Origin: CADCWK01 sp035944555
GTDB lineage: Bacteria > Chloroflexota > Chloroflexia > Thermomicrobiales > UBA6265
DNA length: 64,000 nucleotides
NCBI GenBank assembly: GCA_035944555.1
Contig: DASZAY010000026.1
Coordinates: 1-64,000, forward strand
Direction of reading: 5' to 3'
Both the position numbers and the translations under genes were made by a program. Shown piece after piece: positions 42,609-51,078 of the stretch. Position 1 is the stretch's first letter; every line of letters begins with the position of its first letter. The notes beneath the pieces are model-generated. The model worked only from the letters and a program-made list of their open reading frames with translations. It was not told where the DNA came from and searched no databases.

Positions 42609-43424
42609 GTGTCCGATTCCGCTGCCGCCCCCACATCGAACCGTCCCGTTCGCACCGTCCTGATCACCGGCGCCGAGGGCCAGATCGGCACCGCCCTGCG
42701 CGAGCATCTCGCCGGCGAGTTCGAGTTCCGGTACCTGACCCGCGAGCCGCAGGACTTCGCGTCGCACGTCGGCGACATCGCCGACCTCAACGGCATCCGT
42801 CCCGCCTTCGAAGGGATCGATGCCGTCGTCCACCTCGCGGCCTCGGCGCCGGTCGAGTCGACGTGGGACGACGTGCTCCACAACAATCTGATCGGGACGT
42901 ACAACGTCTTCGAGGCGGCCCGGTCGGCTGGAGTGGATCGCGTGGTCTTCGCGTCGTCCAACCACGCCGTCGGCATGTTCGAGTTCGAGGGATCGCCGCA
43001 GCTGTTCGCGCTGGACGACCCGCGCCGGATCGATCACACCCATCCAATCCGACCGGATTCGCTCTACGGCGTCAGCAAGGCTTACGGCGAGGCGCTCGGC
43101 CGCATGTACCACGAGCGTCACGGGATGGCCGTCTACTGCCTCCGGATCGGCTCGATGCTCGGCCACGACAACCCATACGATGTCGACCTGCTCGCGAGCG
43201 GCGCCGGGATCCTCGAGCTCACCCCGGAGCAGACCCGCCAGCGGATGCGCGCCACCTGGCTGAGCCGCGCCGACGCCGCCCGACTGATCCGCCAGTGTCT
43301 GGTCGTTCCGGATGTCCGCTGGGCGCTCGTCTACGGGATCTCCGACAATCCGCGGCAGTACTGGGACATCAATCACGCCCGGGCGCTGCTGGGTTACGAC
43401 CCGCAAGACAGCGCACCGGTGTAG
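42609..43424 (+). CDS. NAD-dependent epimerase/uronate dehydrogenase-like protein
   Basis: A 271-residue extended SDR. Cofactor motif VLITGAEGQIGTALREHL near residue 16, then VVHLAASAPVES near 73, VVFASSNHAVGMFE near 113, catalytic YGVSKAYGEALG near 152 with Tyr and Lys, and LRIGSMLG near 174. SSNHAVG and the TWLSRADAARLI segment are typical of uronate dehydrogenases (uronate to aldarolactone with NAD). The GTG at 42609 follows GAGGAGG, an excellent ribosome site; longer readings cross into the divergent BrkB gene's leader and are rejected. Confidence 0.9.
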   Translation: MSDSAAAPTSNRPVRTVLITGAEGQIGTALREHLAGEFEFRYLTREPQDFASHVGDIADLNGIRPAFEGIDAVVHLAASAPVESTWDDVLHNNLIGTYNVFEAARSAGVDRVVFASSNHAVGMFEFEGSPQLFALDDPRRIDHTHPIRPDSLYGVSKAYGEALGRMYHERHGMAVYCLRIGSMLGHDNPYDVDLLASGAGILELTPEQTRQRMRATWLSRADAARLIRQCLVVPDVRWALVYGISDNPRQYWDINHARALLGYDPQDSAPV

Positions 43425-43496
43425 AGCATGGCCCCTCTCGGGTCTCTCAGCGTCGCGACGGGACCGGGAGCGGATCGTCACCAGGACCTCCGGAAA

Positions 43497-43536
43497 GCGG
43501 AACGGCGGCGAGGGGATTTCCTCGCCGCCGTTCCGC
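43497..43536. terminator. Bidirectional terminator
   Basis: A 17-bp perfect stem (GCGGAACGGCGGCGAGG and complement) with loop GGATTT, between the convergent uronate dehydrogenase and cation exchanger genes. Confidence 0.9.
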
Positions 43537-43563
43537 GTTACCGTCGCGATACCCGGATCGCTG

Positions 43564-44829
43564 CTACCTGTCGGCCGGACCGATCAGCGGCTCGTCGCCG
43601 ACGGGCGACTTCTTTGCCGCATCGGCCTCCCGGAGGAAGTTCCGGACACCGAAGACCAGCGGCAGGATGTCACGCCGTGACCAGATGATGCCGATCACCG
43701 AAAGCACCAGGTAGAGGATACCGACTTCCATGTGGATGCCGGGGATGGCGAGCTGGGCGAAGAACAGCACCAGCAGCAATCCGGCGCCGGGCAGGCCGAG
43801 CCGGAGATCGAGGAGCAGCACGACGGCGAACAGTGACTGGGCCGCCGTCAGGAAGATCTCCTCGCTGGCGAAGGCGAAGAAGTGGTCGTCCGGGTTCGGG
43901 AAGACCATTGGGTCCAGCCCACCGGCCGAGATCGCGTAGATCAGCGGCAGCATCGCGACCAGCAGCGTCCACTGGTTGATCTTGGACGAGACCAGTGCGC
44001 CGAGCGCCGCGGTCGTCGCCCCACGCCAGGCGAACAGCGTCACGATGACCAGCTCCGGCGCCTCGGAGGCGATCGGGGCGATCCACTGAACCAGCAGGAA
44101 CTCGCTGACGCCGATGTTCTGGCCGGTCTCGACCAGCGACTCGCCGAACGGGTGCGCCACCAGCAGGATGAACGCCGCCGCGACGGCCCCAAGGACGCCC
44201 ACGGCCGTCCGGCGCTGCTTGGCCGGCCACGAGCCTATGACCTGTGACGGTCCGACGAGGTGCGGCTCACCGGACGGCAGCTTGGACAGCTGCCACAGGT
44301 AGACGCCGAAGATCGAGACGAGGATGACGAAGTCCACCCAGGTCAGCGATCCCTTGAAGGGAATGACGAAGGCGTACAGGGTCGCGGCCAGCAGGGCCAG
44401 GATCTCCAGGCCGTTCTCGCGGTTCAGGGAGATGTACCGCTTGCGCTGCCGGTACCAGACGATACCGATGATGACCGGCCAGAACAGACCGATCAGGAGC
44501 CGGTTGGCGCCGGTCATGTTGGCGATGGCCAGCTCGGCATTGTCCGGGTTGCCCGGCGCCGACCAGGCAAAGGTGGCGCCGACTACATACTCCGGCAGGA
44601 TCGCGATCAGCGCCAGCACGGCCAGCGCGAGTCCGGCGCTCACGTCGAGCTGCATGACCTCGGCCGCCCAGGACAGCAGGAACGCGCCGCCAATAATGGT
44701 GCAGCCGAAGAGGATCGACGCGAGGATGGGATTGGGGTGATATCCCGCGGTGAGGGCAACAATCTCAAGGATGACGCCGGGCAGCGCGAACAGGAACGCG
44801 AGGAGAACGGGGAGCAACCCACGCGACAA
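43564..44829 (-). CDS. Calcium/cation exchanger (CaCA superfamily)
   Basis: A 421-residue membrane protein with about eleven segments in two halves. The alpha-repeats that build the ion path are LALIAILPEYVVGATFAWSA with NMTGANRLL (first half, about residues 72-110) and IASEAPELVIVTLFAWRG with LVSSKINQW (second half, about 253-293). The acidic residues LPEY and SEAPE are the expected cation ligands. It would exchange calcium or another cation for protons or sodium. Start is TTG at 44829 with AAGG upstream. It ends at the bidirectional terminator shared with the uronate dehydrogenase. Confidence 0.92.
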   Translation of the reverse strand: MSRGLLPVLLAFLFALPGVILEIVALTAGYHPNPILASILFGCTIIGGAFLLSWAAEVMQLDVSAGLALAVLALIAILPEYVVGATFAWSAPGNPDNAELAIANMTGANRLLIGLFWPVIIGIVWYRQRKRYISLNRENGLEILALLAATLYAFVIPFKGSLTWVDFVILVSIFGVYLWQLSKLPSGEPHLVGPSQVIGSWPAKQRRTAVGVLGAVAAAFILLVAHPFGESLVETGQNIGVSEFLLVQWIAPIASEAPELVIVTLFAWRGATTAALGALVSSKINQWTLLVAMLPLIYAISAGGLDPMVFPNPDDHFFAFASEEIFLTAAQSLFAVVLLLDLRLGLPGAGLLLVLFFAQLAIPGIHMEVGILYLVLSVIGIIWSRRDILPLVFGVRNFLREADAAKKSPVGDEPLIGPADR

Positions 44830-45061
44830 TTCGGGACCTTGCCTTTCTTCGTGAGGTCTTCACGATGAGCCTGTAGCCGCTGGACTCGCGGCGAGATGAT
44901 CGCTTCTCCCGGCAGTGCTCTCCGTCGCGTGACGGATGGACACCCGAGCGGCGCCGGCCCATTCTACGTTGTACGGTCTACCGGTTCCCGGTTCAGGCCA
45001 GCACCTGAGGTGATAGCCGGCGTGCGAGGGCGGTTACCGCTCCATGCCGCGTATGTTCCAT

Positions 45062-45159
45062 GGGGGTGGATGGGGCCCGGTGGCCTCCCCGGTCTTCAAA
45101 ACCGTGCGGGTGCCGTCCACGACGGCACCGGTGGGTTCGACACCCACGCGCCCTCGCCA
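45062..45159 (+). tRNA. selC: tRNA-Sec (anticodon TCA)
   Basis: A 98-base tRNA with the hallmarks of bacterial selenocysteine tRNA. The acceptor arm pairs GGGGGTGG with GCGCCCTC (7 of 8 pairs, two wobble, last pair mismatched). The D stem is 6 bp (GGGGCC/GGCCTC) with a 4-base loop CGGT. The anticodon loop CTTCAAA carries TCA at 45096-45098, reading UGA. A long variable arm has a 9-bp stem (GGTGCCGTC/GACGGCACC). The T arm is GTGGG-TTCGACA-CCCAC, and CCA is encoded. The 8+5 acceptor/T geometry and 6-bp D stem separate it from tRNA-Ser. It implies selA, selB, selD and selenoproteins elsewhere. Confidence 0.9.
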
Positions 45160-45170
45160 GCCAACTGGGC

Positions 45171-45192
45171 CTCCCTTGGCCACCCGAGGGAG
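45171..45192. terminator. Hairpin after selC
   Basis: Stem CTCCCTTGG / CCGAGGGAG (one T-G pair) with a 4-base loop, 11 bases after the CCA. It probably ends selC transcription; no T-tract follows. Confidence 0.5.
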
Positions 45193-45205
45193 AGCCGCCG
45201 TCCGG

Positions 45206-46099
45206 TCATCGGGTCCCGAGCCAGTCCGCGATCGCCTGGCCAATGGTCGGCCCGTGATCCTCAGGCAGGAAATGGAGCCCGTCGCCAAGCCTCACCACCG
45301 TCAGGTTCGTGAGTGAATCGCGAAACCACGCGACCGCTTCCGGTCCGATGATGGCGCCGGGTGTGGCGTGGAACAGCAGCTTCGGGATCCCGGACGCGAC
45401 CAAGGCGTCGCGATTGGCTCGCATCGTCGCGTCCATTTCCGGCGGCTCGCCCGCGATGGGAATCGACCGGACCCAGCGCCAGATCACGTCCCGGTCCGCT
45501 GGCCGGACGAATGGTGCCCGGTAGGCGTCCATTTCTGCTTCGCTGAGTCGCCGACGCATCCCGGACGGCAGGACGGCCTCGATGAACAGGTTCTGATCGA
45601 TCACCAGCCGCCGGCCTTCGTCCTCGCTCCGGAGCGTCCGGAACAGTTCGCGTCCGCCCTCGTCGAACTCGTCCCATGTGGCGATTGGGTGTACGTGGCC
45701 CTCCATGAACGCGATCGCCCGCACCCGGTCCGGGCGTCGTCGGAGCAGATCCAGTCCCAGTGCCACACCCCAGTCATGGAGGACCAGCGCGACACGCTCC
45801 AACCCGAGCGCGTCCAGAAAGCCGTCGACCGCGTCAGCGTGCAGGCGGAAGGGGTAGTCTCCGCCGGGCTTCGACGAACGTCCCATCCCGGGCAGGTCCA
45901 TCGCCAGACACCGGTAACCAGACCGGACGACCGGTGGGACAACCTCACGCCAGAGGAATGACGACGTGGGATTGCCATGGATGAGGACGACGGGATCACC
46001 GTCGCCACTCTCCTGGTAGTGGATGATCTGCCTACCTAGGTCGACCGTCCGGGACACGGCAGCACCGGGCGCGTCCGGTCCATGCGTCCAGCCAACCAT
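45206..46099 (-). CDS. Haloalkane dehalogenase-like alpha/beta hydrolase
   Basis: A 297-residue alpha/beta hydrolase with the complete pentad of haloalkane dehalogenases of the LinB/DhaA type. HGNPTSSFLWR near residue 41 holds the halide-binding Asn; VLHDWGVALG near 107 holds the nucleophile Asp and halide-binding Trp; FMEGHVHP near 131 holds the acidic Glu; DGLHFLPEDH near 274 the catalytic His. This suggests hydrolysis of a carbon-halogen bond to an alcohol and halide, though related enzymes with other substrates exist. Lies 40 bases after the AstE-like gene on the same strand. Confidence 0.9.
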   Translation of the reverse strand: MVGWTHGPDAPGAAVSRTVDLGRQIIHYQESGDGDPVVLIHGNPTSSFLWREVVPPVVRSGYRCLAMDLPGMGRSSKPGGDYPFRLHADAVDGFLDALGLERVALVLHDWGVALGLDLLRRRPDRVRAIAFMEGHVHPIATWDEFDEGGRELFRTLRSEDEGRRLVIDQNLFIEAVLPSGMRRRLSEAEMDAYRAPFVRPADRDVIWRWVRSIPIAGEPPEMDATMRANRDALVASGIPKLLFHATPGAIIGPEAVAWFRDSLTNLTVVRLGDGLHFLPEDHGPTIGQAIADWLGTR

Positions 46100-46139
46100 G
46101 GCTTATCCCTTCGTCATCATGCCGGTCCCGCATCTATGG

Positions 46140-47138
46140 TCAATGAGGCCCGACGCCCACCGTGATGCCTCCCGATCGCATCGCCGGGCTGCTGGTCACG
46201 TAGAGGACAACGCCGTCGACCGGCGTGACCACGTCGACGAGGTGGTCACCGAACAGGTCCCGGATCGCTCCGACGGTCTGGCCGGCCGTGATCATGTCGC
46301 CCGCGGTAACTGCCGGGTACCAGAGCCCCTCAGCTGGCGAGTGGATGATCTGATACCCGACCTCGACGGTCTCGACGCTCTCCGGCTCACCACCCGGCAG
46401 AATCCCGAGGTGGCGCAGTCCCCGCAGGCAGCCCTCATGGAGCATTGCCGTCTCGGGCTCGGTCAGGAGACCACGCCCGCCGCCCTCGGCCAGCACGGCC
46501 GGGATACCCGCCAGCGCTGCCGCGATATCCGAGGTCAGACCAGTCGTGGACGACTGCTGGGGAACGACGACGACATGCTTGATGCCGAATGACCGGGCCA
46601 GAGCCGCCGCCCGCGCGTCCAGGTCCGCGTCACCGGACACCGCCCAGCAGATGAACGGGATCAGATCCTCGTAGACGTCCCCGCCGTGCAGGTCGATGTA
46701 GGCATCGGCGCCCGCGATCACGCTCCGAAAGATCGCGTCGACAATCACTTCCGTCACCGTCCCGTCGGCGTTGCCGGGAAACACCCGGTTGGGGTTCAGC
46801 CCGTCCAGCGGCGAGACGAACGGCGTGCGGGTCAGAAACGAGGGAAGGTTGACCAGCGGGAGCACGATGACCGTCCCCCGCAGCGTCGCCGGGTCCAGCC
46901 CGCGGGTGAGACGGATGCTCGCCTCGATCGCAGGGTATTCCGTCGGGTGGACGCCTGCCGTGACCACCACCCGCGGCCCGTCGTCGCGGCCGCGGACGAT
47001 CGTGTACGGCCAGCGCATCCCGGCCAGAGCCGGATGAGAGAACGCCAGAAATCCGCGCCGGATCGTCCCGGCCTCGGGCAGTTCCAGGAGGTCGACGACA
47101 TCGTGAATGGCCGCTTTCGTAATGGACAAGCTGGTCAT
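46140..47138 (-). CDS. Succinylglutamate desuccinylase/aspartoacylase-family zinc hydrolase
   Basis: A 332-residue M14-like zinc amidohydrolase. Marks: VVTAGVHPTEYPAIEAS near residue 60 with zinc ligands His and Glu (HxxE), NLPSFLTRTPFVSPLDGLNPN near 97 (split as NLPSFL and DGLNPNRVFPG), AYIDLHGGDVYEDLIP near 152 with the second His, and AVLAEGGGRGLL near 225 with the catalytic Glu. The C-terminal beta domain (about 260-332) resembles a lipoyl-like swap domain often fused to this family. Substrate unknown; an N-acyl amino acid or amide is expected. GGAGAACGATC before the ATG at 47138 sets the start. Confidence 0.9.
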   Translation of the reverse strand: MTSLSITKAAIHDVVDLLELPEAGTIRRGFLAFSHPALAGMRWPYTIVRGRDDGPRVVVTAGVHPTEYPAIEASIRLTRGLDPATLRGTVIVLPLVNLPSFLTRTPFVSPLDGLNPNRVFPGNADGTVTEVIVDAIFRSVIAGADAYIDLHGGDVYEDLIPFICWAVSGDADLDARAAALARSFGIKHVVVVPQQSSTTGLTSDIAAALAGIPAVLAEGGGRGLLTEPETAMLHEGCLRGLRHLGILPGGEPESVETVEVGYQIIHSPAEGLWYPAVTAGDMITAGQTVGAIRDLFGDHLVDVVTPVDGVVLYVTSSPAMRSGGITVGVGPH

Positions 47139-47319
47139 GATCGTTCTCCACAGGTGAGTTGGCGCCAGGTCGCATGGCGGATCGCGCCGCATGGAGGCCG
47201 GGCAGGCTAGACTTGACGGCGTATAACCCGGTCCGTCCGTCGGCGCGTCCCGCTGGTAGGGCGTCGTACCGGAATCCACCGGCGCCATCCGGCGCCGTCC
47301 ACCATGGAGACAGTATCCA

Positions 47320-47634
47320 ATGACCGCTCCCCTGTTCACCCCCACTGATGTCCGTGAAGGCTTGAAGACCGTCTACGACCCGGAGATCGGCGTCAACATC
47401 GTCGACCTGGGCCTGGTCTACGACACGGAGGTATCCGAGTCGAGCGACGTCTTGGTCACCATGACCCTGACCTCGCTGGGTTGCCCGCTTGGACCCGTCA
47501 TCGTCCAGGAAGTGACCAACGCACTCAACGACCTGCCGGGCATTGGCTCGGTCGACGTCAAGCTGGTCTGGAGCCCGCCCTGGTCGCCGGACCTGATGAG
47601 CGAGGACGCCAAGGACGAGCTGGGGATGTGGTAG
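47320..47634 (+). CDS. MIP18/DUF59-family Fe-S assembly factor
   Basis: A 104-residue protein of the DUF59 family (SufT/PaaD/MIP18), which assists iron-sulfur cluster maturation. It shows YDPEIGVNIVDLGLVYD near residue 19, MTLTSLGCPLGPVIVQEV near 48 with the key Cys, and the end VKLVWSPPWSPDLMSEDAKDEL (given here as WSPPWSPDLMSEDAK), all typical. Length is normal. GGAGACAG lies upstream of the ATG. Neighbours give no direct pathway clue; queG and other Fe-S proteins lie nearby. Confidence 0.93.
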   Translation: MTAPLFTPTDVREGLKTVYDPEIGVNIVDLGLVYDTEVSESSDVLVTMTLTSLGCPLGPVIVQEVTNALNDLPGIGSVDVKLVWSPPWSPDLMSEDAKDELGMW

Positions 47635-47903
47635 GCGTCCGTCGTGGCTTCGTAGCGCCGCGGCAGGGAGCTTGTTTCACATAATGTCTGGTTTTTCCCG
47701 ACACCCTTTCCCGGCCCACGCGGGTATCATTTATCGGATGCCCCGGAGGCACCTGGACCACAGGATCGACCCGCGTCGGGACGGATCTCACCCGCTGGCG
47801 CCGCCCTCTCCTGCCCGGTCGACGACGAACCCATCCCTACGATGACGCACCACGCGGGTGCCGCCGGTCGGACCGGCTGACCCCGCATCGGAGGCTCCGA
47901 CCG

Positions 47904-49139
47904 ATGACCCGCTCCTCGACCCGTCGCACCTTCGCCGGCCTGGCGATCGGCGTTCCCGGCCTGGCCGCGCTGTACGCCTGCACCCCGGGCGAACCGCCCC
48001 CCGCCGACCCGCCCGCCACCAACGCGGCCATCACCCAGCGCCAGACCGGCGGTGGTGCCCAGGAGACCGAAGTCGCCGACGCTGGGGCGGGCGGCGGCGG
48101 GACGTCCCAGGTCGTGACGATGCACGACCTCTACTTCGACCCGGCCGAATTCACCATCCCGGCGGACACGGACTTCACGGTCTCGGTGATCAACGAGGGC
48201 GCGCTCAACCACTACTGGGAAGTCACCGACTACCCGGCACTCGCCTCGCCGGAGGTCCCGGGCGGCGACACCACGCAGCACGACGTCATCGTCAACCTGC
48301 CCGAAGGCACGTACGACTTCATCTGCCCCGTCCCGGGCCATGCTTCGGCCGGCATGGTCGGTGTCCTGACGGTCAGTGCCGCTGCCGGCGGCGCCCAGAG
48401 CGATGAGGGTGCCGGTGCTGCCGAGCAGATGGCGTTCAACGTCTCGATGGTCGACCTGGCCTTCGAGCCGGCCGATCTCACTATCCCGGCCAACACCGAT
48501 GTCACGGTGAACGTTGTCAACAACGGCAACCTCCCCCACTACTGGGCGGTTGTCGACCAGAACATCGCTTCCCCGGAGACGCAGGGTGGTGACACGACGG
48601 CTCACCCGGTCACCGTCAACCTGCCGCCCGGCACCTACGAGGTCATCTGCCCGGTCCCGGGTCACGCGGCGGCCGGCATGGTTGGCACGCTGACGGTTTC
48701 CGAGGATGCCGGGGGCACCGAGTCGGCGCCGGAGAGTGGCACCCCGGAGGTTGAAGGCGCTCCGGACGGTGGCACCCCGGAGACCCAGGGAACCCCGGAG
48801 GGCGGCACGCCCGAGGCCGAGGGCACTCCGGCCGGTGACGGTGCGGCGGCGAGCGGCCAGACGGCGTTCAATGTCTCGATGGTCGACCTGGCCTTCGAGC
48901 CAGCCAACTTCACCATCCCGGCCAACACGGACGTCACCGTCACGGTCGTGAATAACGGCAACCTCCCCCACTACTGGGCGCTTGCTGACCGGCCGGAGAT
49001 CGCTTCCCCAGAGACCCCGGGCGGCGACACCACCCCACACAACGTCACGGTCAACCTCCCGGCCGGCGCCTACGACGTGCTGTGCCCGGTCCCGGGTCAC
49101 GCCGCAGCTGGTATGGTCGGTGTCCTGACGGTCCAGTAA
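47904..49139 (+). CDS. Triple cupredoxin-domain exported lipoprotein
   Basis: A 411-residue protein with three tandem plastocyanin-like copper domains (about 70-158, 172-270 and 318-411). Each repeats the ligand set: His in NHYW or PHYW, then the loop with Cys, His and Met in CPVPGHASAGMVG or CPVPGHAAAGMVG. The N-terminus has an Arg-Arg hydrophobic signal (TRRTFAGLAIG) ending at LYAC, a likely lipobox, so it would be membrane-anchored. A GTPE-rich linker separates domains 2 and 3. It could store copper or carry electrons at the outer face. GGAGG lies 9 bases before the ATG. Confidence 0.9.
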   Translation: MTRSSTRRTFAGLAIGVPGLAALYACTPGEPPPADPPATNAAITQRQTGGGAQETEVADAGAGGGGTSQVVTMHDLYFDPAEFTIPADTDFTVSVINEGALNHYWEVTDYPALASPEVPGGDTTQHDVIVNLPEGTYDFICPVPGHASAGMVGVLTVSAAAGGAQSDEGAGAAEQMAFNVSMVDLAFEPADLTIPANTDVTVNVVNNGNLPHYWAVVDQNIASPETQGGDTTAHPVTVNLPPGTYEVICPVPGHAAAGMVGTLTVSEDAGGTESAPESGTPEVEGAPDGGTPETQGTPEGGTPEAEGTPAGDGAAASGQTAFNVSMVDLAFEPANFTIPANTDVTVTVVNNGNLPHYWALADRPEIASPETPGGDTTPHNVTVNLPAGAYDVLCPVPGHAAAGMVGVLTVQ

Positions 49140-49166
49140 CCGGGGAACAACACCTTCGGAAGTACA

Positions 49167-49209
49167 AACGAGCCGGCGCCGTGGGATCCCACGGCGCCGG
49201 CTCGTTTTT
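49167..49209. terminator. Strong intrinsic terminator
   Basis: An 18-bp perfect stem (AACGAGCCGGCGCCGTGG and complement) with a GATC loop, followed by TTTTT on the plus strand. It ends the cupredoxin gene. Confidence 0.95.
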
Positions 49210-49344
49210 CGTCTCCTACGTGGTATCAGCGGGGGCACCCGTTCTGCGCGAACATGCCCCAGTACGGCGATTTGCCAACCCTCCTGTCCCGGTACGCGCG
49301 TGCGCCCCGGGCAGGGTCGGGTTCCGACCAAAGGATGCATTCCC

Positions 49345-50757
49345 ATGACTCCTGCCCCCTTCGCCTCCCTCGACGAGCTCCTTGCCGCCACCGACGGAGT
49401 ACTCGATATTCACGACGACCACGTCCATGTCCTTGATGAGGCCGGGATCCGGGGTGACTTCATCGAGCGGCTGGTCAGGACCGGGATCTTTCCCGAGGGC
49501 GAGCTGCGCGAGGCGGCGCGCTGGCTGATCCGCGCGACGGCCGAGGCGCTCGGCGCCTTCCCCGCCTCGATCAACGACGTCTACCTTGCGGCAGGGCGGG
49601 GCGCCTACCAGAACATCACCACCCCGGCGATCAACGTCCGGACGCTGACCTTCGACATCGCCCGGACGATCTTCCAGGTCGCCGAGCGGACCAACACCGG
49701 GCACTTCGTCTTCGAGATCGCCCGGTCGGAGATGAGCTACTCGTGGCAGCGACCGGCCGACTACAGCGCCGCGGTGCTCGGCGCCGCCGTCGCGGCGGGC
49801 TGGCGTGGCCCGGTCTTCATCCAGGGCGACCACTTCCAGGCCGCCCGGGCGAAGTTCGCCGAGGACCCGGACGCCGAGATCGAGCGCGTCCGGAAGCTCA
49901 GCACCGAGGCAATCGCGGCCGGGTTCTTCAACATTGACATCGACGCGTCGACCCTCGTCGACATCGAGCAGGCTGACCTCGTCGAGCAGCAGCGCAACAA
50001 CTATGAGCGCACCGCCGAACTGCTCGCCCATATCCGCGCCATCCAGCCGGAGGGCATCACTGTCTCGGTCGGTGCCGAGATCGGGGAGGTCGGCAAGCAC
50101 AACAGCACGGTCGACGACCTCGACGCCTTCATGACGGGATTCCAGCGGGATCTGGCCGACCGTGAGGGCGACCTGGTCGGGATCAGCAAGATCAGTGTCC
50201 AGACCGGCACCAGCCACGGCGGCACCGTCCTGCCGGACGGGTCGATCAAGGAGGTCGCGGTCGACTTCCAGGTGCTCGCCGACATCTCGGCCGCCGGGCG
50301 TGAGCGCTACGGCATCGGCGGCGCGGTCCAGCACGGCGCCAGCACCCTGCCGGAATCGGCCTTCGGACGCTTCGCCGAGAGCAACGCGATCGAGGTCCAC
50401 CTGGCGACGGCATTCCAGAACGCGGTCTTCGACTCCGAGCACTTCCCTGCCGGACTGCGCGACCGCATCTATGAGTGGCTCCGGGAGACGCGCGCCCAGG
50501 AGCGCAAGGAGGGCCAGACGGACGCGCAATTCTTCTACTCCACCCGCAAGCGCGCCTTCGGCCCGTTCAAGGAGGAGATCTGGGGCCTGCCGCAGGAGAC
50601 ACGCGACGCGATCATGGCCGAGCTCGCCCCGCGCTTCGAGCTGATCATGCGCGAGCTGGGCGTGGCCGGGCAGCGACAGATCGTCGAGGATATCGTCAGA
50701 CCGGTCATCGTCCCGATCCCGGCGCCGGCAGCGCTGCGAGGCGTCACCACCTCCTGA
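49345..50757 (+). CDS. Class II fructose-bisphosphate aldolase-like protein
   Basis: A 470-residue zinc-dependent aldolase homologue, about 110 residues longer than classic FbaA. Marks: FIQGDHFQAARAKF near residue 157 with the zinc His, VSVGAEIGEVGKHNS near 240, SVQTGTSHGGTVLPDGS near 290 with a second His, and GIGGAVQHGASTLPESAF near 329 with a third His and substrate-binding Ser. N-terminal DIHDDHVHVL and the C-terminal helical region (about 395-470) are extra. It would cleave fructose 1,6-bisphosphate or a similar ketose phosphate. The ATG at 49345 follows AAAGGA. Confidence 0.9.
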   Translation: MTPAPFASLDELLAATDGVLDIHDDHVHVLDEAGIRGDFIERLVRTGIFPEGELREAARWLIRATAEALGAFPASINDVYLAAGRGAYQNITTPAINVRTLTFDIARTIFQVAERTNTGHFVFEIARSEMSYSWQRPADYSAAVLGAAVAAGWRGPVFIQGDHFQAARAKFAEDPDAEIERVRKLSTEAIAAGFFNIDIDASTLVDIEQADLVEQQRNNYERTAELLAHIRAIQPEGITVSVGAEIGEVGKHNSTVDDLDAFMTGFQRDLADREGDLVGISKISVQTGTSHGGTVLPDGSIKEVAVDFQVLADISAAGRERYGIGGAVQHGASTLPESAFGRFAESNAIEVHLATAFQNAVFDSEHFPAGLRDRIYEWLRETRAQERKEGQTDAQFFYSTRKRAFGPFKEEIWGLPQETRDAIMAELAPRFELIMRELGVAGQRQIVEDIVRPVIVPIPAPAALRGVTTS

Positions 50758-50842
50758 TCGTTCTTCCGTCCCCGGCGTGATGCGATCAGGTCTGTCAGGA
50801 ATGGGAACTCGCCCGGCTCGAGCCGCCGGTCATCTCAACCTG

Positions 50843-50872
50843 GATGCCCCGGACGCTTAGGTCCGGGGCATC
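50843..50872. terminator. Hairpin terminator after the aldolase
   Basis: A 12-bp perfect stem (GATGCCCCGGAC / GTCCGGGGCATC) with loop GCTTAG, 86 bases after the aldolase stop. The rest of the 321-base gap (50758-51078) shows no gene; it must hold the promoter of the MPNTG protein. Confidence 0.7.
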
Positions 50873-51078
50873 GCTGACGCCGGATTGTCCGGGACTTCGA
50901 TTGCCGCGCGGGAAACGCCGGCTACAAGGCAATGATCCGCCGGATGCCCTTTCTCCGTTCAGCCTCCGAGGGGCCGACGTGGTCTCCCGGTGGGACAGTC
51001 GCCCTTGATGGCGATCCGGACCGCTGTTGCTCCCGGTCCGGAATGACCCGGATCGGTCCGGAAGGGACACGGACACCA

